Assembly: GCF_003143775.1 (NCBI RefSeq)
Contig: NZ_QFRJ01000014.1
Span: 24,918 to 88,917, forward strand
From: Brumimicrobium oceani
GTDB taxonomy: Bacteria > Bacteroidota > Bacteroidia > Flavobacteriales_D > Crocinitomicaceae
DNA length: 64,000 nt
Reading direction: 5' to 3'
Shown here: in pieces, positions 9,221 to 18,622 of the stretch
Numbering within the stretch: the first letter of the stretch is position 1
How the letters are laid out: each line of letters starts with the position of its first letter
Notes under the pieces: generated by a model
The model's input: the letters and a program-made list of their open reading frames with translations, nothing else
What the model was told of the DNA's origin: nothing
Databases searched by the model: none
Translations under genes and position numbers: made by a program

Positions 9221-9549
9221 TTCTGGGGATGTTTAACTTTTTTTGGTTTTCTGGCTGTTAGCTTTGAGGATTGGGCGGTTTTAAGAAGAGGTCTATTTCT
9301 TTCTTGGGTGAGGGGTAGAAGCGGCATCCTTTTTTTCTTTTAAAAAAAGATATAGCGGATGACCCGACGCAATGCTTCTTTTAATTTAGTGATCTGACTC
9401 TTGTTGAATGGATGTTTTGGAGAAGAAAAGAAGTATTGCGGCACCCCCAAAAAAAAGCTGTTTCGAAATAAATTGTTGTAAGTGTCTTTATAAGTAAGCT
9501 CATCGCAAAATTAGCCACAAAAATTTTCGATAAGAAGTCTAATTTGTGC
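9221..9549. other. Non-coding region with a terminator-like dispersed element
   Basis: No gene is visible. At about 9310-9385, GCGGCATCC and AGCGGATG surround a T-run/A-run hairpin (CTTTTTTT with AAAAAAAG). I have met similar sequence between genes in Flavobacteriia, so it may be a dispersed structured repeat or terminator. Confidence 0.4.
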
Positions 9550-9557
9550 TAACTTTG
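9550..9557 (+). promoter_or_regulatory. Bacteroidota -7 box (TAACTTTG)
   Basis: TAACTTTG is an exact TAnnTTTG match 42 bp upstream of the DUF4494 start at 9599. A six-codon open frame (ATG at 9570) lies in the predicted leader; it may be chance. Confidence 0.5.
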
Positions 9558-9598
9558 TTGGTCTTAAAATGAAGACATTAAAAAATTAAAATAGAGCT

Positions 9599-10216
9599 AT
9601 GAATAATTGGTTTACGGTAAAGGTAAAATACACCAAACAGCTAGAGGACGGACGTTTGAAGCGTGTAACTGAGCCTTATTTGGTGGACTCTGTTTCATTC
9701 ACTGATGCAGAAGCACGTATGTACGAGGAAATTGGACAGAGTGTAACTGGAGAATTTTTGATTACAGGTATTACGAAGACAGAATATGCGGATATTTTCT
9801 ATTATGATGATTCTGACGACTGGTATAAATGTAAATTGACTTACGTTTCTGTTGATGGAGATGAAGGGAAAGAGAAAAAAGTGACCAATAATTTCCTTGT
9901 TACTGCAAGCAGTGTAAAGGAGGCTTACGAGAGAATTAAGGAGAGTTTAAGTGATATGACGGTTACTTTTGAGGTGCCATCAATCATGCTAACGCCAATT
10001 GTTGAGGTTTTGCCTTATAATCCAGATATGGACGTTGAGATAGGAAGAAGACCTCTTGAAGAGAGTGAAGTTTTAGAAAACTCAGTTTCCTCTAAACCGG
10101 ATTACTCTGATGAAGAAGACGAAATACAGGATGAATATGAGTCATCAAATGAGGAGGAAATAGAGCCAGAAGAAGAGGAAGGAAATGAAGTTTCATTTAA
10201 GGACGAAACAAATTAA
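9599..10216 (+). CDS. DUF4494 domain protein
   Basis: A 205-residue cytosolic protein. The first 145 residues match the Bacteroidota-specific DUF4494 family as I know it: NWFTVKVKYTKQLEDG at the start, VSFTDAEARMYEEIG, then ADIFYYDDSDDWYKCKLTY and NNFLVTASSVKEAYERI. The remaining 60 residues are a very acidic tail (EEEDE-type runs, ending EEEEGNEVSFKDETN), presumably disordered. Function is unknown. It is followed after 3 bp by pdxH, so the two are almost certainly cotranscribed from the TAACTTTG promoter, with the M16 peptidase gene as a third member. No catalytic motif is evident. Confidence 0.85.
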   Translation: MNNWFTVKVKYTKQLEDGRLKRVTEPYLVDSVSFTDAEARMYEEIGQSVTGEFLITGITKTEYADIFYYDDSDDWYKCKLTYVSVDGDEGKEKKVTNNFLVTASSVKEAYERIKESLSDMTVTFEVPSIMLTPIVEVLPYNPDMDVEIGRRPLEESEVLENSVSSKPDYSDEEDEIQDEYESSNEEEIEPEEEEGNEVSFKDETN

Positions 10217-10219
10217 AAA

Positions 10220-10879
10220 ATGAAAGAGTTTCTTGATATTTTACGTAACGACCACGCTGATTTTGATCAGGGGAAATTGGATGATAGATTAAAAAGTATT
10301 GATCCGATGAAGCTTTTTACAAAATGGTATCAAGAAGCTTTTGAAAAACAGTGTGTCTCTCCAAATTCTATGACAATTAGTACTGTAGGAAAGGATTTAA
10401 TGCCTTCCTCTCGAATTGTTTATATGAAAGAGTTGATGGAAGAGGGACTCATCTTCTACACCAATTACGAAAGTAAAAAAGGGGAGGATTTAAAAGTAAA
10501 CCCTCAAATTTCAGCCTTATTTTATTGGGATGAATTATCAAGACAAATTCGGGTGCAAGGTGTTGTCGAAAAAGCACCTGAGTTTATGTCTGATGATTAC
10601 TTCGAATCGCGACCAAGACCTAGTAAATTAGGTGCTTGGGCTTCTCGTCAAAGCAATGTTATTGAAGATAGAGCTACACTTGATGAAGCGTATAAGGAAG
10701 TTGAAAAGCGTTTTGAAGGGCAAGAAGTTCCCCGTCCGCCTTTTTGGGGAGGTTACTTGATTAAGCCAATTTACATCGAGTTTTGGCAGGGCAGACCTAG
10801 TCGATTGCATGACAGAATTTGCTTTGAAAAAGACGATGTTGAAAGCACTGAATGGAAAGTAACTCGTCGAAATCCTTAA
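10220..10879 (+). CDS. pdxH: Pyridoxamine/pyridoxine 5'-phosphate oxidase
   Basis: A 219-residue FMN enzyme that oxidises PNP or PMP to pyridoxal 5'-phosphate, the last step of vitamin B6 synthesis and salvage. Family hallmarks are present throughout: the N-terminal FDQGKLDD region, MTISTVG with SSRIVYMKELMEEG (FMN-binding split barrel), YTNYESKKG, FYWDELSRQIRVQG, the substrate-binding SRPRPSKLGAWAS, and the C-terminal signature RPPFWGGY with FWQGRPSRLHDR. The usual C-terminal WxxxRLxP appears as WKVTRRNP. Length is normal. It sits 3 bp after the DUF4494 gene and 8 bp before the preferred start of the M16 peptidase. Confidence 0.95.
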   Translation: MKEFLDILRNDHADFDQGKLDDRLKSIDPMKLFTKWYQEAFEKQCVSPNSMTISTVGKDLMPSSRIVYMKELMEEGLIFYTNYESKKGEDLKVNPQISALFYWDELSRQIRVQGVVEKAPEFMSDDYFESRPRPSKLGAWASRQSNVIEDRATLDEAYKEVEKRFEGQEVPRPPFWGGYLIKPIYIEFWQGRPSRLHDRICFEKDDVESTEWKVTRRNP

Positions 10880-10887
10880 TTCCTTCT

Positions 10888-12120
10888 ATGAACGTAGAAC
10901 CAACGATCTATCTGTTAGATAACGGAATGCGAGTTGTATATTTGCATGATCCATCCATTGTTGCCCATCTTGGAGTAACGGTTCGCGCTGGTTCAAGGTT
11001 TGAAGCGGAGAATGAAGAGGGCTTAGCCCATTTTCTAGAGCATTGCATTTTTAAAGGAACCAAAAATAGACGGGCTTTTCACGTCTTGTCTCGCCTAGAT
11101 TCAGTTGGGGGAGAATTAAATGCTTATACAACTAAGGAGGAAATTTGTGTTTACAGCTCTTTTACTAAAGAGCATTTAAAACGTGCTTCTGACTTGTTGG
11201 CGGATATTCTATTCAATTCCACATTTCCAGAAAAGGAAATAGAGAAGGAAAAGGAAGTTGTTTTAGATGAAATTAATTCTTACTTGGACAGTCCTTCAGA
11301 TAAAATTTTTGATGAGTTTGAATCGTATTTGTTCCCAGGTAATTCACTTGGCAATAACATTTTGGGAACAGTAGATTCTGTTCAGTCTTTTCAAAAATCG
11401 GACTTAGAGCGCTATGTAAAAAAGTTTTTTTACCCTGACAACATGGTAATTTCCTTTGTGGGGGATTTAAAACCAGAATTGATTCTTAAGCAGTTAAATA
11501 AAGATTTTGGACATTATACTCAGCATGAGGAGTTAAGTGAGCCTGTTGCCCCTAAACCACTTGTGCCTTTCAATATAATTGAAGCCGAGGCGAATTACCA
11601 GTCTCACATAATGGTTGGCGGAAGGGCTCCTGGTTATAACCATCCCAATCGACGCGTTTTCACGTTATTGATTAATATTTTGGGCGGTCCAGCTTTAAAC
11701 TCAAGACTGGGGCTTTCTATCCGCGAGAAATATGGTTATACTTATAATATAGACGCCAGTTATACTCCTTTTGAAGAGGTGGGATACTGGAATGTTTATG
11801 CTGGAACAGATCCGAAATATCAAAAGAAAACGGTTCGGCTCATCAAAAAGGAAATTCAACGATTTATTGATGAGCCTTTAAGTGAAAATCAACTAAAAAA
11901 AGCAAAGCAACAAATGAAAGGTCATTTCGCCCTAGGGATGGATAGTAATGGCGGTGTAATGTTGAACTTTGGAAAAAGTTTATTGGTTTTTAATCAGATT
12001 GATACGCTTGCAGAAATTTATGAAGCTATTGACAGCATTACGCCAGAAGAGATTCAAGCGATTGCGAAAGAGTTTTTAAATCCTGATCAAATTTCAAGTT
12101 TAATCTTTAGTGTAAAGTAA
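10888..12120 (+). CDS. M16 family zinc metallopeptidase
   Basis: A 410-residue peptidase of the insulinase/mitochondrial-processing-peptidase type (COG0612). The inverted zinc motif HxxEH is seen as HFLEHCIFKGT near residue 50, followed by the distal Glu region KEVVLDEINSYLDSPSD. The second half repeats the fold without zinc ligands and carries the R/Y substrate loop typical of the family (SRLGLSIREKYGYTYNI). There is no signal peptide, so it is likely cytosolic. I prefer the ATG at 10888 (MNVEPTIYLLDNG), 8 bp after the pdxH stop; an ATG at 10852 inside pdxH would add 12 unlikely residues. It should act as a homodimer, since no second M16 gene is adjacent. Confidence 0.88.
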   Translation: MNVEPTIYLLDNGMRVVYLHDPSIVAHLGVTVRAGSRFEAENEEGLAHFLEHCIFKGTKNRRAFHVLSRLDSVGGELNAYTTKEEICVYSSFTKEHLKRASDLLADILFNSTFPEKEIEKEKEVVLDEINSYLDSPSDKIFDEFESYLFPGNSLGNNILGTVDSVQSFQKSDLERYVKKFFYPDNMVISFVGDLKPELILKQLNKDFGHYTQHEELSEPVAPKPLVPFNIIEAEANYQSHIMVGGRAPGYNHPNRRVFTLLINILGGPALNSRLGLSIREKYGYTYNIDASYTPFEEVGYWNVYAGTDPKYQKKTVRLIKKEIQRFIDEPLSENQLKKAKQQMKGHFALGMDSNGGVMLNFGKSLLVFNQIDTLAEIYEAIDSITPEEIQAIAKEFLNPDQISSLIFSVK

Positions 12121-12206
12121 GCTAGAGTAGAATAATTAACTTTTTTTGTTAACTTAATGGGCTCAATTTGGAATTGTATTCTGAGTTGCGCTAAATACCT
12201 TTATTT

Positions 12207-13745
12207 ATGAACGAAGAGATTGAAAAAATAGATATTGAGATTTTAGACGCTAAAGCAAAATTATTAGCGCTAAAAACCAAATCATTAGAGCTTAAAAGAA
12301 AAAGTTTAGCTGTAAATGATCGCTTAACTCCATCCTCTACATCGAAAGATGTTGAGGAGTATAAAGAGAAATTAGATAAATTGGAGGAGCGCATTGAAAA
12401 AACTAAGGTGTTTTTTAGTGTGGGTAAATGGCTTTATAGTTTCGAGGATGAATCTTTAGAATGGTCTGGAGAAACCTATAAAATATTTGATTATCCAGAA
12501 AGTTACGAAGGAAGTTTAAAAGAGTTTTATTTTTCATGTGTTAATGATATCACAAAGGTTCGGTTGGATGAGTACAGTAAAAGACTAAGGACTGAAAATG
12601 AGGAGATAGAAGTTAATCAGTCTATTACAACCCCTCTGGGTAGAAAAAAAATGCTTTCATTTACTTCAAAACCTATATTGAATAAAAACGGTGAAATTAT
12701 AGGTGTTGAAGGTTTGGTTAAGGATTTAACAGATGAAATTGAAGGAGGAGAAGCGCTAGATAACTTCTTTAATTTATCTTATGACTTACACTGTATCGCT
12801 CACCCAGATCGCTATTTTGTTAAAATTAGTCCAGCTTGGGAAAAATTACTTGGTTATGATGAAAAAGAAATTCTGTCTCGTTCTTATATGGATTTTATTC
12901 ACCCCGATGATTTAAATGTAACGGATGATGCTGTTGATGAACTAAAGGATCTTGGTTCTGTTTTTCAGTTTGAGAACCGCTATGTGGCCAAGTCGGGAGA
13001 AACAGTTTTTTTAGAATGGAACTGCCAAGTTGATTTAGAAACTAACCTAACTTATTGTAATGCCAAGGATATTACGAAAACCAAATTCGACAAGGAAGCT
13101 TTATTAAATGATTTGAGCAACAAGGAATTATTGCTTAGAGAAATTCACCACAGGGTGAAAAATAATCTTCAAATTATTTCAAGTTTACTTTCATTGCAGG
13201 CTGGTGTGAATCATGACGAGGATAGAATTTTAAAACTCTACCAAGACAGTAAGAATAGAATTCATTCTATGGCAGCTATCCATGAAATGTTTTATAAATC
13301 TGAAGAGTTGGATAAAATTGATTTTAGTGAATACCTTGAAAAATTGGTGGCTGATTTGGCCAATACCTTTAACTCTAAAGATAAGAACATCAGCTTTGCC
13401 ATTATAGCAAAGTCTGTTTTTGTTAACCTAGATACAGCAATTCCTTTAGGTCTGTTAATCAACGAGGTAATTACCAACTCCATGAAACATGGTGTGGATG
13501 CTGAAGGAAATGTGAAAATCTCCATCAATATGGAAGAGAAAGAAAATGAGCGGCTTGAAATAATGATAGGCGATAGTGGAATCAATAGCTTAGATAATAT
13601 TTTGGATCAAGATTTAGAAAGTCTGGGCATTATGCTCATTAATAGTTTGGTTGAACAAGTCGATGGAGAGATTGAACAGCTAAATGAAATTGATGGAACA
13701 GTTTTTAAATTGACTTTAGAAAATAAATTAGCTTATAAGATGTAG
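12207..13745 (+). CDS. Soluble PAS-PAS-HisKA_2 sensor histidine kinase, copy 1
   Basis: A 512-residue kinase with no membrane segment. The order is an N-terminal coiled coil (about 1-65), PAS domain 1 (about 66-180, from VGKWLYSFEDESLEWS), PAS domain 2 (about 187-296, DLHCIAHPDRYFVKISPAW to FIHPDD), a HisKA_2 dimerisation domain with the phospho-acceptor in REIHHRVKNNLQ (about 315), and a HATPase domain (about 405-508). The N-box is NEVITNSMKH and the G2 region is ESLGIMLINSL. The G1 box reads GDSGIN, without the second Gly usual in DxGxG. It is the first of three tandem paralogues, and no response regulator is adjacent. The signal is probably intracellular, sensed by PAS. Confidence 0.9.
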   Translation: MNEEIEKIDIEILDAKAKLLALKTKSLELKRKSLAVNDRLTPSSTSKDVEEYKEKLDKLEERIEKTKVFFSVGKWLYSFEDESLEWSGETYKIFDYPESYEGSLKEFYFSCVNDITKVRLDEYSKRLRTENEEIEVNQSITTPLGRKKMLSFTSKPILNKNGEIIGVEGLVKDLTDEIEGGEALDNFFNLSYDLHCIAHPDRYFVKISPAWEKLLGYDEKEILSRSYMDFIHPDDLNVTDDAVDELKDLGSVFQFENRYVAKSGETVFLEWNCQVDLETNLTYCNAKDITKTKFDKEALLNDLSNKELLLREIHHRVKNNLQIISSLLSLQAGVNHDEDRILKLYQDSKNRIHSMAAIHEMFYKSEELDKIDFSEYLEKLVADLANTFNSKDKNISFAIIAKSVFVNLDTAIPLGLLINEVITNSMKHGVDAEGNVKISINMEEKENERLEIMIGDSGINSLDNILDQDLESLGIMLINSLVEQVDGEIEQLNEIDGTVFKLTLENKLAYKM

Positions 13746-13850
13746 GCTGTTGTATTTGTTCCCATTTGAGCAGGTGTGTTGCAATTCGCTAATTAAAAGA
13801 ATCTACTATGCTGTTTACCGAAGATTAAGAAAAGCGTCAAACTAAATAAA

Positions 13851-15374
13851 ATGGAGAAGAAATTAGAGATTATATTACACAAGTTAATACAAGCGGAAGA
13901 AAGTGTTCGTATGCTTAAATCGCAAGCTCTTAAAACGATAAATCCAGAAAGTAACTTGTTGTTGGAGGATACCCAAAAGTTGGAGGAGCTCAAGGCAGAA
14001 CTAGAACAGAAGGAGGATCTCATAAGAAAAGGGGAAGAATTTGCGAATGTAGGAAGGTGGATATACATGTTTGACACAGATCAAATGGAATGGTCCGATG
14101 AAACACGTAGAATTTTTGAATACCCTAAGGATTACGAGGGGAGTTTAAAGGATTTTTACTTTGAATGTGTTGATCCTGATGGTTTTGAACATTTAGCTAT
14201 TCAAATTGAAAACCTGAGATTAAAGAGTGAAGAGCAAGTAATGACCCACAGTGTTCGCACACCGAGTGGAAATCTGAAAACTTTATCGTGTGTATCTTCT
14301 CCCATCTTGAACGAAAAAGGGGAGATAATCGGAGTAGAAGGTTTTCTCAAGGACATTTCTGATCATATTACAGGGAACAAGGGCTTGGATAACTTTTTTA
14401 ACCTATCTCACGATCTTCATTGTATATTTCATTTAGATGGAAGGTTTGTAAAAGTGAGTCCCTCTTGGACGAAATTACTAGGATATGCCGAGAATGAATT
14501 GGTTTCTCATTCTTTTTTAGAATTTCTTCACCCAGAGGACAAAGAGAAATCTTTACAAATTTATACGGATGTGGAAAGGAATAAAAGAACTCCAACTTTC
14601 GAAAATCGGTACATTAGTAAAAGTGGTGAAGTAGTTTATTTAAGTTGGAATACTCAATTAGATACAGAAACGAAATTAGCCTATTGTACGGCCAGGAATA
14701 TCACAGAAACTAGATTAAAAGAGGAAAAATTACTTTCTGATTTGTCGGGAAAAGAGCTCTTGTTGCGCGAAATTCATCACAGGGTTAAAAATAATCTTCA
14801 AATCATTTCTAGTTTGTTGTCCCTGCAGTCCGATATTAATGAAGGGCATGAATTGCTTTCTAGGCTTTATGCAGACAGTAAAAATAGAATTCACTCCATG
14901 GCGGCTATTCATGAAATGTTTTATCAATCTGAAGAATTAGATAAAATTGATTTCAGTAAATATATAAAGCAGTTGTTAAGTGATTTATCCAACACATTTA
15001 ATTCTGATAAGAAATCAATTAGTTTCTCAGTTAACGCGACGGCCGTGTTTGTTAATCTAGACACAGCAATACCTTTAGGGTTACTGATAAATGAGGTAAT
15101 TACGAACTCTATAAAGCATGGTGCAAATGCCGAAGGAAACGTGGTGATCTCCATTGATATGACTGAAAAAGAAAATGGAGAATTTGAAATAATGATAGGC
15201 GACACCGGTATTAATACACGAGAGAATATATTGAATCAGGATTTTGAAAGTCTGGGGGTTTTATTGATTAATAGTTTGGTGGATCAGGTCGATGGAAAAA
15301 TTGAACAATTAAATAAAACTGAAGGTACGGTTTTTAAACTCACATTGGAAAATAAATTAGTTTCACAGGGTTAA
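13851..15374 (+). CDS. Soluble PAS-PAS-HisKA_2 sensor histidine kinase, copy 2
   Basis: A 507-residue paralogue with the same domain order as its two neighbours. Its start (MEKKLEIILHKLIQAEE) aligns with theirs, which supports the ATG at 13851. PAS 1 begins near VGRWIYMFDTDQMEWS; PAS 2 contains DLHCIFHLDGRFVKVSPSW and FLHPEDKE. The His region REIHHRVKNNLQ is identical to copy 1. The catalytic domain has NEVITNSIKH and a G1 box of GDTGIN. The 3' half is closer to copy 1 than to copy 3 (INSLVDQVDGKIEQLN versus INSLVEQVDGEIEQLN), so copies 1 and 2 appear to be the younger duplication. The gap to copy 1 is 105 bp, long enough for its own promoter. Confidence 0.9.
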   Translation: MEKKLEIILHKLIQAEESVRMLKSQALKTINPESNLLLEDTQKLEELKAELEQKEDLIRKGEEFANVGRWIYMFDTDQMEWSDETRRIFEYPKDYEGSLKDFYFECVDPDGFEHLAIQIENLRLKSEEQVMTHSVRTPSGNLKTLSCVSSPILNEKGEIIGVEGFLKDISDHITGNKGLDNFFNLSHDLHCIFHLDGRFVKVSPSWTKLLGYAENELVSHSFLEFLHPEDKEKSLQIYTDVERNKRTPTFENRYISKSGEVVYLSWNTQLDTETKLAYCTARNITETRLKEEKLLSDLSGKELLLREIHHRVKNNLQIISSLLSLQSDINEGHELLSRLYADSKNRIHSMAAIHEMFYQSEELDKIDFSKYIKQLLSDLSNTFNSDKKSISFSVNATAVFVNLDTAIPLGLLINEVITNSIKHGANAEGNVVISIDMTEKENGEFEIMIGDTGINTRENILNQDFESLGVLLINSLVDQVDGKIEQLNKTEGTVFKLTLENKLVSQG

Positions 15375-15614
15375 ATTTTTTATTAGGGTTTATGTGAACA
15401 ATTAACTTTTCCTAAACTGAATGTCTTTTTTTTCTAGCGTTTGTTAGAAGTTCTAAATCCTTAACCATTTTTCGCTTTAGCAATTAACTTTTGTTTGAAT
15501 ATCGTTTGATTTTCAATAATCTACCCAGCATAAACCTAAGAAAAAACAGAATTTCACAATAATTTAACTATTTTTACAATCTAAATCTTGTTTGGGTCTA
15601 GAAATTAATCAATA

Positions 15615-17144
15615 ATGCAAAGAAACCACGAAAAGCTAAAAAAAGAACTAGAGAGCGCTGCAGCTAAACTCTTAGAGTTAAAGATAAAAACAAAAGATTT
15701 GGATTACAGCAGTAAAATTCCTCTTCAGTTCCAAATCAGTAAAAAAGTTTATAACATCTCTCTCTTTAATGGGATTGATAATCAGATTAAAAACTTAAAA
15801 AACAAAGAGCAATCGAAAGTGGGGAGGTGGTCTTATTTGTTTGAAAGCCAAAATTTGGAATGGTCATCGGAGGTTTATCACATTCTTGAATATCCAAAGA
15901 ACTTTAAGGGAGACTTATTGGCTTATTATTTCTCAATTATAGATAGGAAAACAATAGAGCGTTTGCCGGAAATGATCGAAATCTTTAATGGAAAAAAGGA
16001 AAGCAGTGTAATGAGCCAAACTATTATTACACCTTCTGGAAAAACTAAGGTTTTATCTTTTTCATCTGTTCCTCTTTTAGATAATAATGGAGAGCTTATC
16101 GGTGTTACTGGTAGTTTGATTGATGTTACAGATAACATAAATGGAAGAAGCGGATTAGATAACTTCTTTAATATGTCAAGTGATTTACATTGTATTACAC
16201 ACTTAGACACTTATTTCTTAAAGGTAAGTCCAGCGTGGTCTCAGCTCTTAGGATATACAACGGAAGAGCTACTTTCGAAAAGCTATTTAAATTTTATTCA
16301 TCCCGATGATATCGATGGTTCCTATGCCGCGGTTCTTGAAGTTGATAAAACAAGTACTTCTTTGACGTATGAAAATAGATTTGTAAAGAAAAATGGTGAA
16401 ACGGTTTATTTAAGTTGGAAAGCTAGATTGGACCCTTTAACAGACTTAGGTTTTTGTACTGCTAGAGATATCACTGAAAGTAAGTTGAAAAGTGACAGTT
16501 TAATTAGTAGTCTCAGCAATAAAGAGTTGTTGCTCAGAGAAATTCATCACAGGGTGAAGAATAATTTGCAAATTATAACTAGTTTATTTTCGCTTCAAGC
16601 CGGTATAACTCCACACGAGGAGCATTTGACACAATTGTATCAGGACAGTAAAAATAGAATTCATTCTATGGCGGCTATTCACGAAATGTTTTACGAATCT
16701 GAACAACTAGATGTAATTGAGATAGGTAAATATTTAAAGAAATTAGTTGATGTTTTGTCTTCGAGTTCAGATACAAAGGGAAAAACTATTGCGTTTACTA
16801 CAAAAATGGATGAAGTCTATGTGAATTTAGATATTGCAGTACCATTGGGGTTAATAATCAACGAAATTGTAACAAATTCTATCCGCTTTGGAATGGATGG
16901 AGAAAACAAGGTGAATATTTCTATTTCTATTAAGCAGTTAGCGGGTAATCAACTGAAAATAGAGATTGGTGATAATGGCGTGAGTGAATATATTGATTTG
17001 CTTGATGAAAAGGCAGAAAGCCTGGGTATTTTATTAATCAATAGTTTGGTAGAACAAATAGATGGTGAAATAGAGCAATTAAAAGGTGTTCAAGGGACTA
17101 AGTTTACATTGGTTTTTGAAAACAAAACCAATTATAATGCATAA
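15615..17144 (+). CDS. Soluble PAS-PAS-HisKA_2 sensor histidine kinase, copy 3
   Basis: A 509-residue member of the tandem family and the most diverged of the three. The ATG at 15615 aligns with the paralogues (MQRNHEKLKKELESAAAKL). PAS 1 begins at VGRWSYLFESQNLEWS and PAS 2 has DLHCITHLDTYFLKVSPAW with FIHPDDID. The His motif REIHHRVKNNLQ is intact; the N-box is NEIVTNSIRF, where the His of the other two is Phe, and the G1 box is GDNGVS. A 240-bp AT-rich gap separates it from copy 2. Its 3' end overlaps the convergent porin-like gene by 13 bp. Sensory specificity is probably set by the PAS domains, which vary more than the kinase core. Confidence 0.9.
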   Translation: MQRNHEKLKKELESAAAKLLELKIKTKDLDYSSKIPLQFQISKKVYNISLFNGIDNQIKNLKNKEQSKVGRWSYLFESQNLEWSSEVYHILEYPKNFKGDLLAYYFSIIDRKTIERLPEMIEIFNGKKESSVMSQTIITPSGKTKVLSFSSVPLLDNNGELIGVTGSLIDVTDNINGRSGLDNFFNMSSDLHCITHLDTYFLKVSPAWSQLLGYTTEELLSKSYLNFIHPDDIDGSYAAVLEVDKTSTSLTYENRFVKKNGETVYLSWKARLDPLTDLGFCTARDITESKLKSDSLISSLSNKELLLREIHHRVKNNLQIITSLFSLQAGITPHEEHLTQLYQDSKNRIHSMAAIHEMFYESEQLDVIEIGKYLKKLVDVLSSSSDTKGKTIAFTTKMDEVYVNLDIAVPLGLIINEIVTNSIRFGMDGENKVNISISIKQLAGNQLKIEIGDNGVSEYIDLLDEKAESLGILLINSLVEQIDGEIEQLKGVQGTKFTLVFENKTNYNA

Positions 17145-18535
17145 TCAATAATTAAATTCAAATTGATCATATTTACCTTATTGTGCTTTTCTGAAAAGGT
17201 CATTGAAGCGGAGTGCTTCTCTTTTTTATAGGCTGCCAAAAACCTTATGCTCATTCCTTTAAGATAATTTTTAAACTTGTATTTCATGTCGATTGTGAAA
17301 TGATAATAATCATCCAAACTGTACTTGTTCAGTCTTTTATTCTCTATATCCGGTTGATCAACTAATCCTGCACCTAAAAGTAGGGAGTATCCAGTCTTTA
17401 AAGTGTTGAATTTGTATTTTAAGGTGTATGCATTTAGCCCTCCATAACCTTCAAAAGCTTCTCGGGATTGCGTTGCATAAAAAATTTCGCGTCCCCATTC
17501 TCTTGGAAAAAGATACCTGCCTTGATCAGAAATTCCTAAATAGTTTATACTAAATTCATGTTGCTCAATGAATTTGGCGGCCATTTTCCCTCCTATGGCA
17601 AAGCTTTGCTCATCTTTTAGAATGTAGGTGAAATCTTGATTAGCATTTCCTCCATTGTTTAAAGCAGTTTGGTATAATCCCTGAAGCCCAAGCTTATATT
17701 CTGTATTGTTGTGTTTTAATTTAAAATCGGATTGAATAAAAGTTAAATTAAAAACATTCTCGCCTACATAGTTCCAAGCTTGTGTTTTCCAATTGTCTAA
17801 ATTGTATTGCGCTCCAAAAACACCAATTCCTGAGGTGGAAATATGACCGCGATAATTGCTCGCTTCACCAGAGGGATTAATGCCTTGACCGTAAACTCCG
17901 AATGAGTTGGAAGAAGAGAAGCTATGGCTCGTTCCTCGGATATGCTCAGAAAGAAACCAAGCAGCCGAAAGTTTCCATTTATTGTAATTATAATTTACAT
18001 TTAATCCTTGAAATAGATTAGGACGTATGCGATTGGTGTTCTTGTTCAAAAGTGGTGTTTGGTGAATTTGACTTCCAAGTTTGAAATGGAGTCCCTTGTA
18101 TTCATAGGCCAAATAAATCTCTTCCAAACCAGCCAAAGGATGCCGATTATTTGGGTTTTTAATGTCAAATAAAGACTTTTCATAACGATTTTGAGCCCAT
18201 TCGTTTTCAGCATTGAGTAAATTGTACTCTGCTAAACGAAAGGTGACATATCCTCCCATTTTAAAATGAAATCCATAAAAACTAGGGGTGGTGTAGTCAA
18301 CTCCAGCACCTTGGGCCAATGCGAAGTAATCTCTATTTGATCCTTCATTTAATGTGGACATAAAAAATGTTCGTGATTTAAATTCTAATTCACCTTTTTT
18401 TAAGAAATCACTTAATGTTTTGGTAGAATCGGTAGAAGGAGATTGACCAAAGGGATGCTTTGGGAAAGTAAAAGCGAGTAAAATAACTATTAGTAGAATT
18501 AAATTTTTACGCCTAACACTTGCTTTTAATATCAT
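17132..18535 (-). CDS. OprD-like outer-membrane porin of the sulfur operon
   Basis: A 467-residue outer-membrane protein when read from the ATG at 18535, which starts a signal peptide (RRKNLILLIVILLAF, cleavage near PFGQ); an in-frame TTG at 18604 would add 23 residues that are not signal-like. The mature part is an alternating beta-strand barrel with the OprD-type N-terminal pattern (FFMSTLNEGSNRDYFALAQG) and a final aromatic-rich strand. It is the last gene of the minus-strand block that starts with the CstB-like gene, so its likely substrate is a small sulfur compound. That substrate assignment is inference from context; OprD relatives carry various small solutes. The 3' end overlaps histidine kinase copy 3 by 13 bp. 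Confidence 0.7.
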   Translation of the reverse strand: MILKASVRRKNLILLIVILLAFTFPKHPFGQSPSTDSTKTLSDFLKKGELEFKSRTFFMSTLNEGSNRDYFALAQGAGVDYTTPSFYGFHFKMGGYVTFRLAEYNLLNAENEWAQNRYEKSLFDIKNPNNRHPLAGLEEIYLAYEYKGLHFKLGSQIHQTPLLNKNTNRIRPNLFQGLNVNYNYNKWKLSAAWFLSEHIRGTSHSFSSSNSFGVYGQGINPSGEASNYRGHISTSGIGVFGAQYNLDNWKTQAWNYVGENVFNLTFIQSDFKLKHNNTEYKLGLQGLYQTALNNGGNANQDFTYILKDEQSFAIGGKMAAKFIEQHEFSINYLGISDQGRYLFPREWGREIFYATQSREAFEGYGGLNAYTLKYKFNTLKTGYSLLLGAGLVDQPDIENKRLNKYSLDDYYHFTIDMKYKFKNYLKGMSIRFLAAYKKEKHSASMTFSEKHNKVNMINLNLIIDYAL

Positions 18536-18622
18536 TTTACTCGCTTTTGATTTTAAATTCGATGGACAACTACCAAAAGTAAATGGCCAACCAATAATTG
18601 TCAATTATAATTTGTTCACTGT

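Noticed and set aside
12174..12203. TTG-N19-TACCTTTA promoter for histidine kinase 1
   Set aside because: Geometry is good, but the -7 box ends 3 bp before the start codon, so it would require a leaderless message; one mismatch to the consensus as well.
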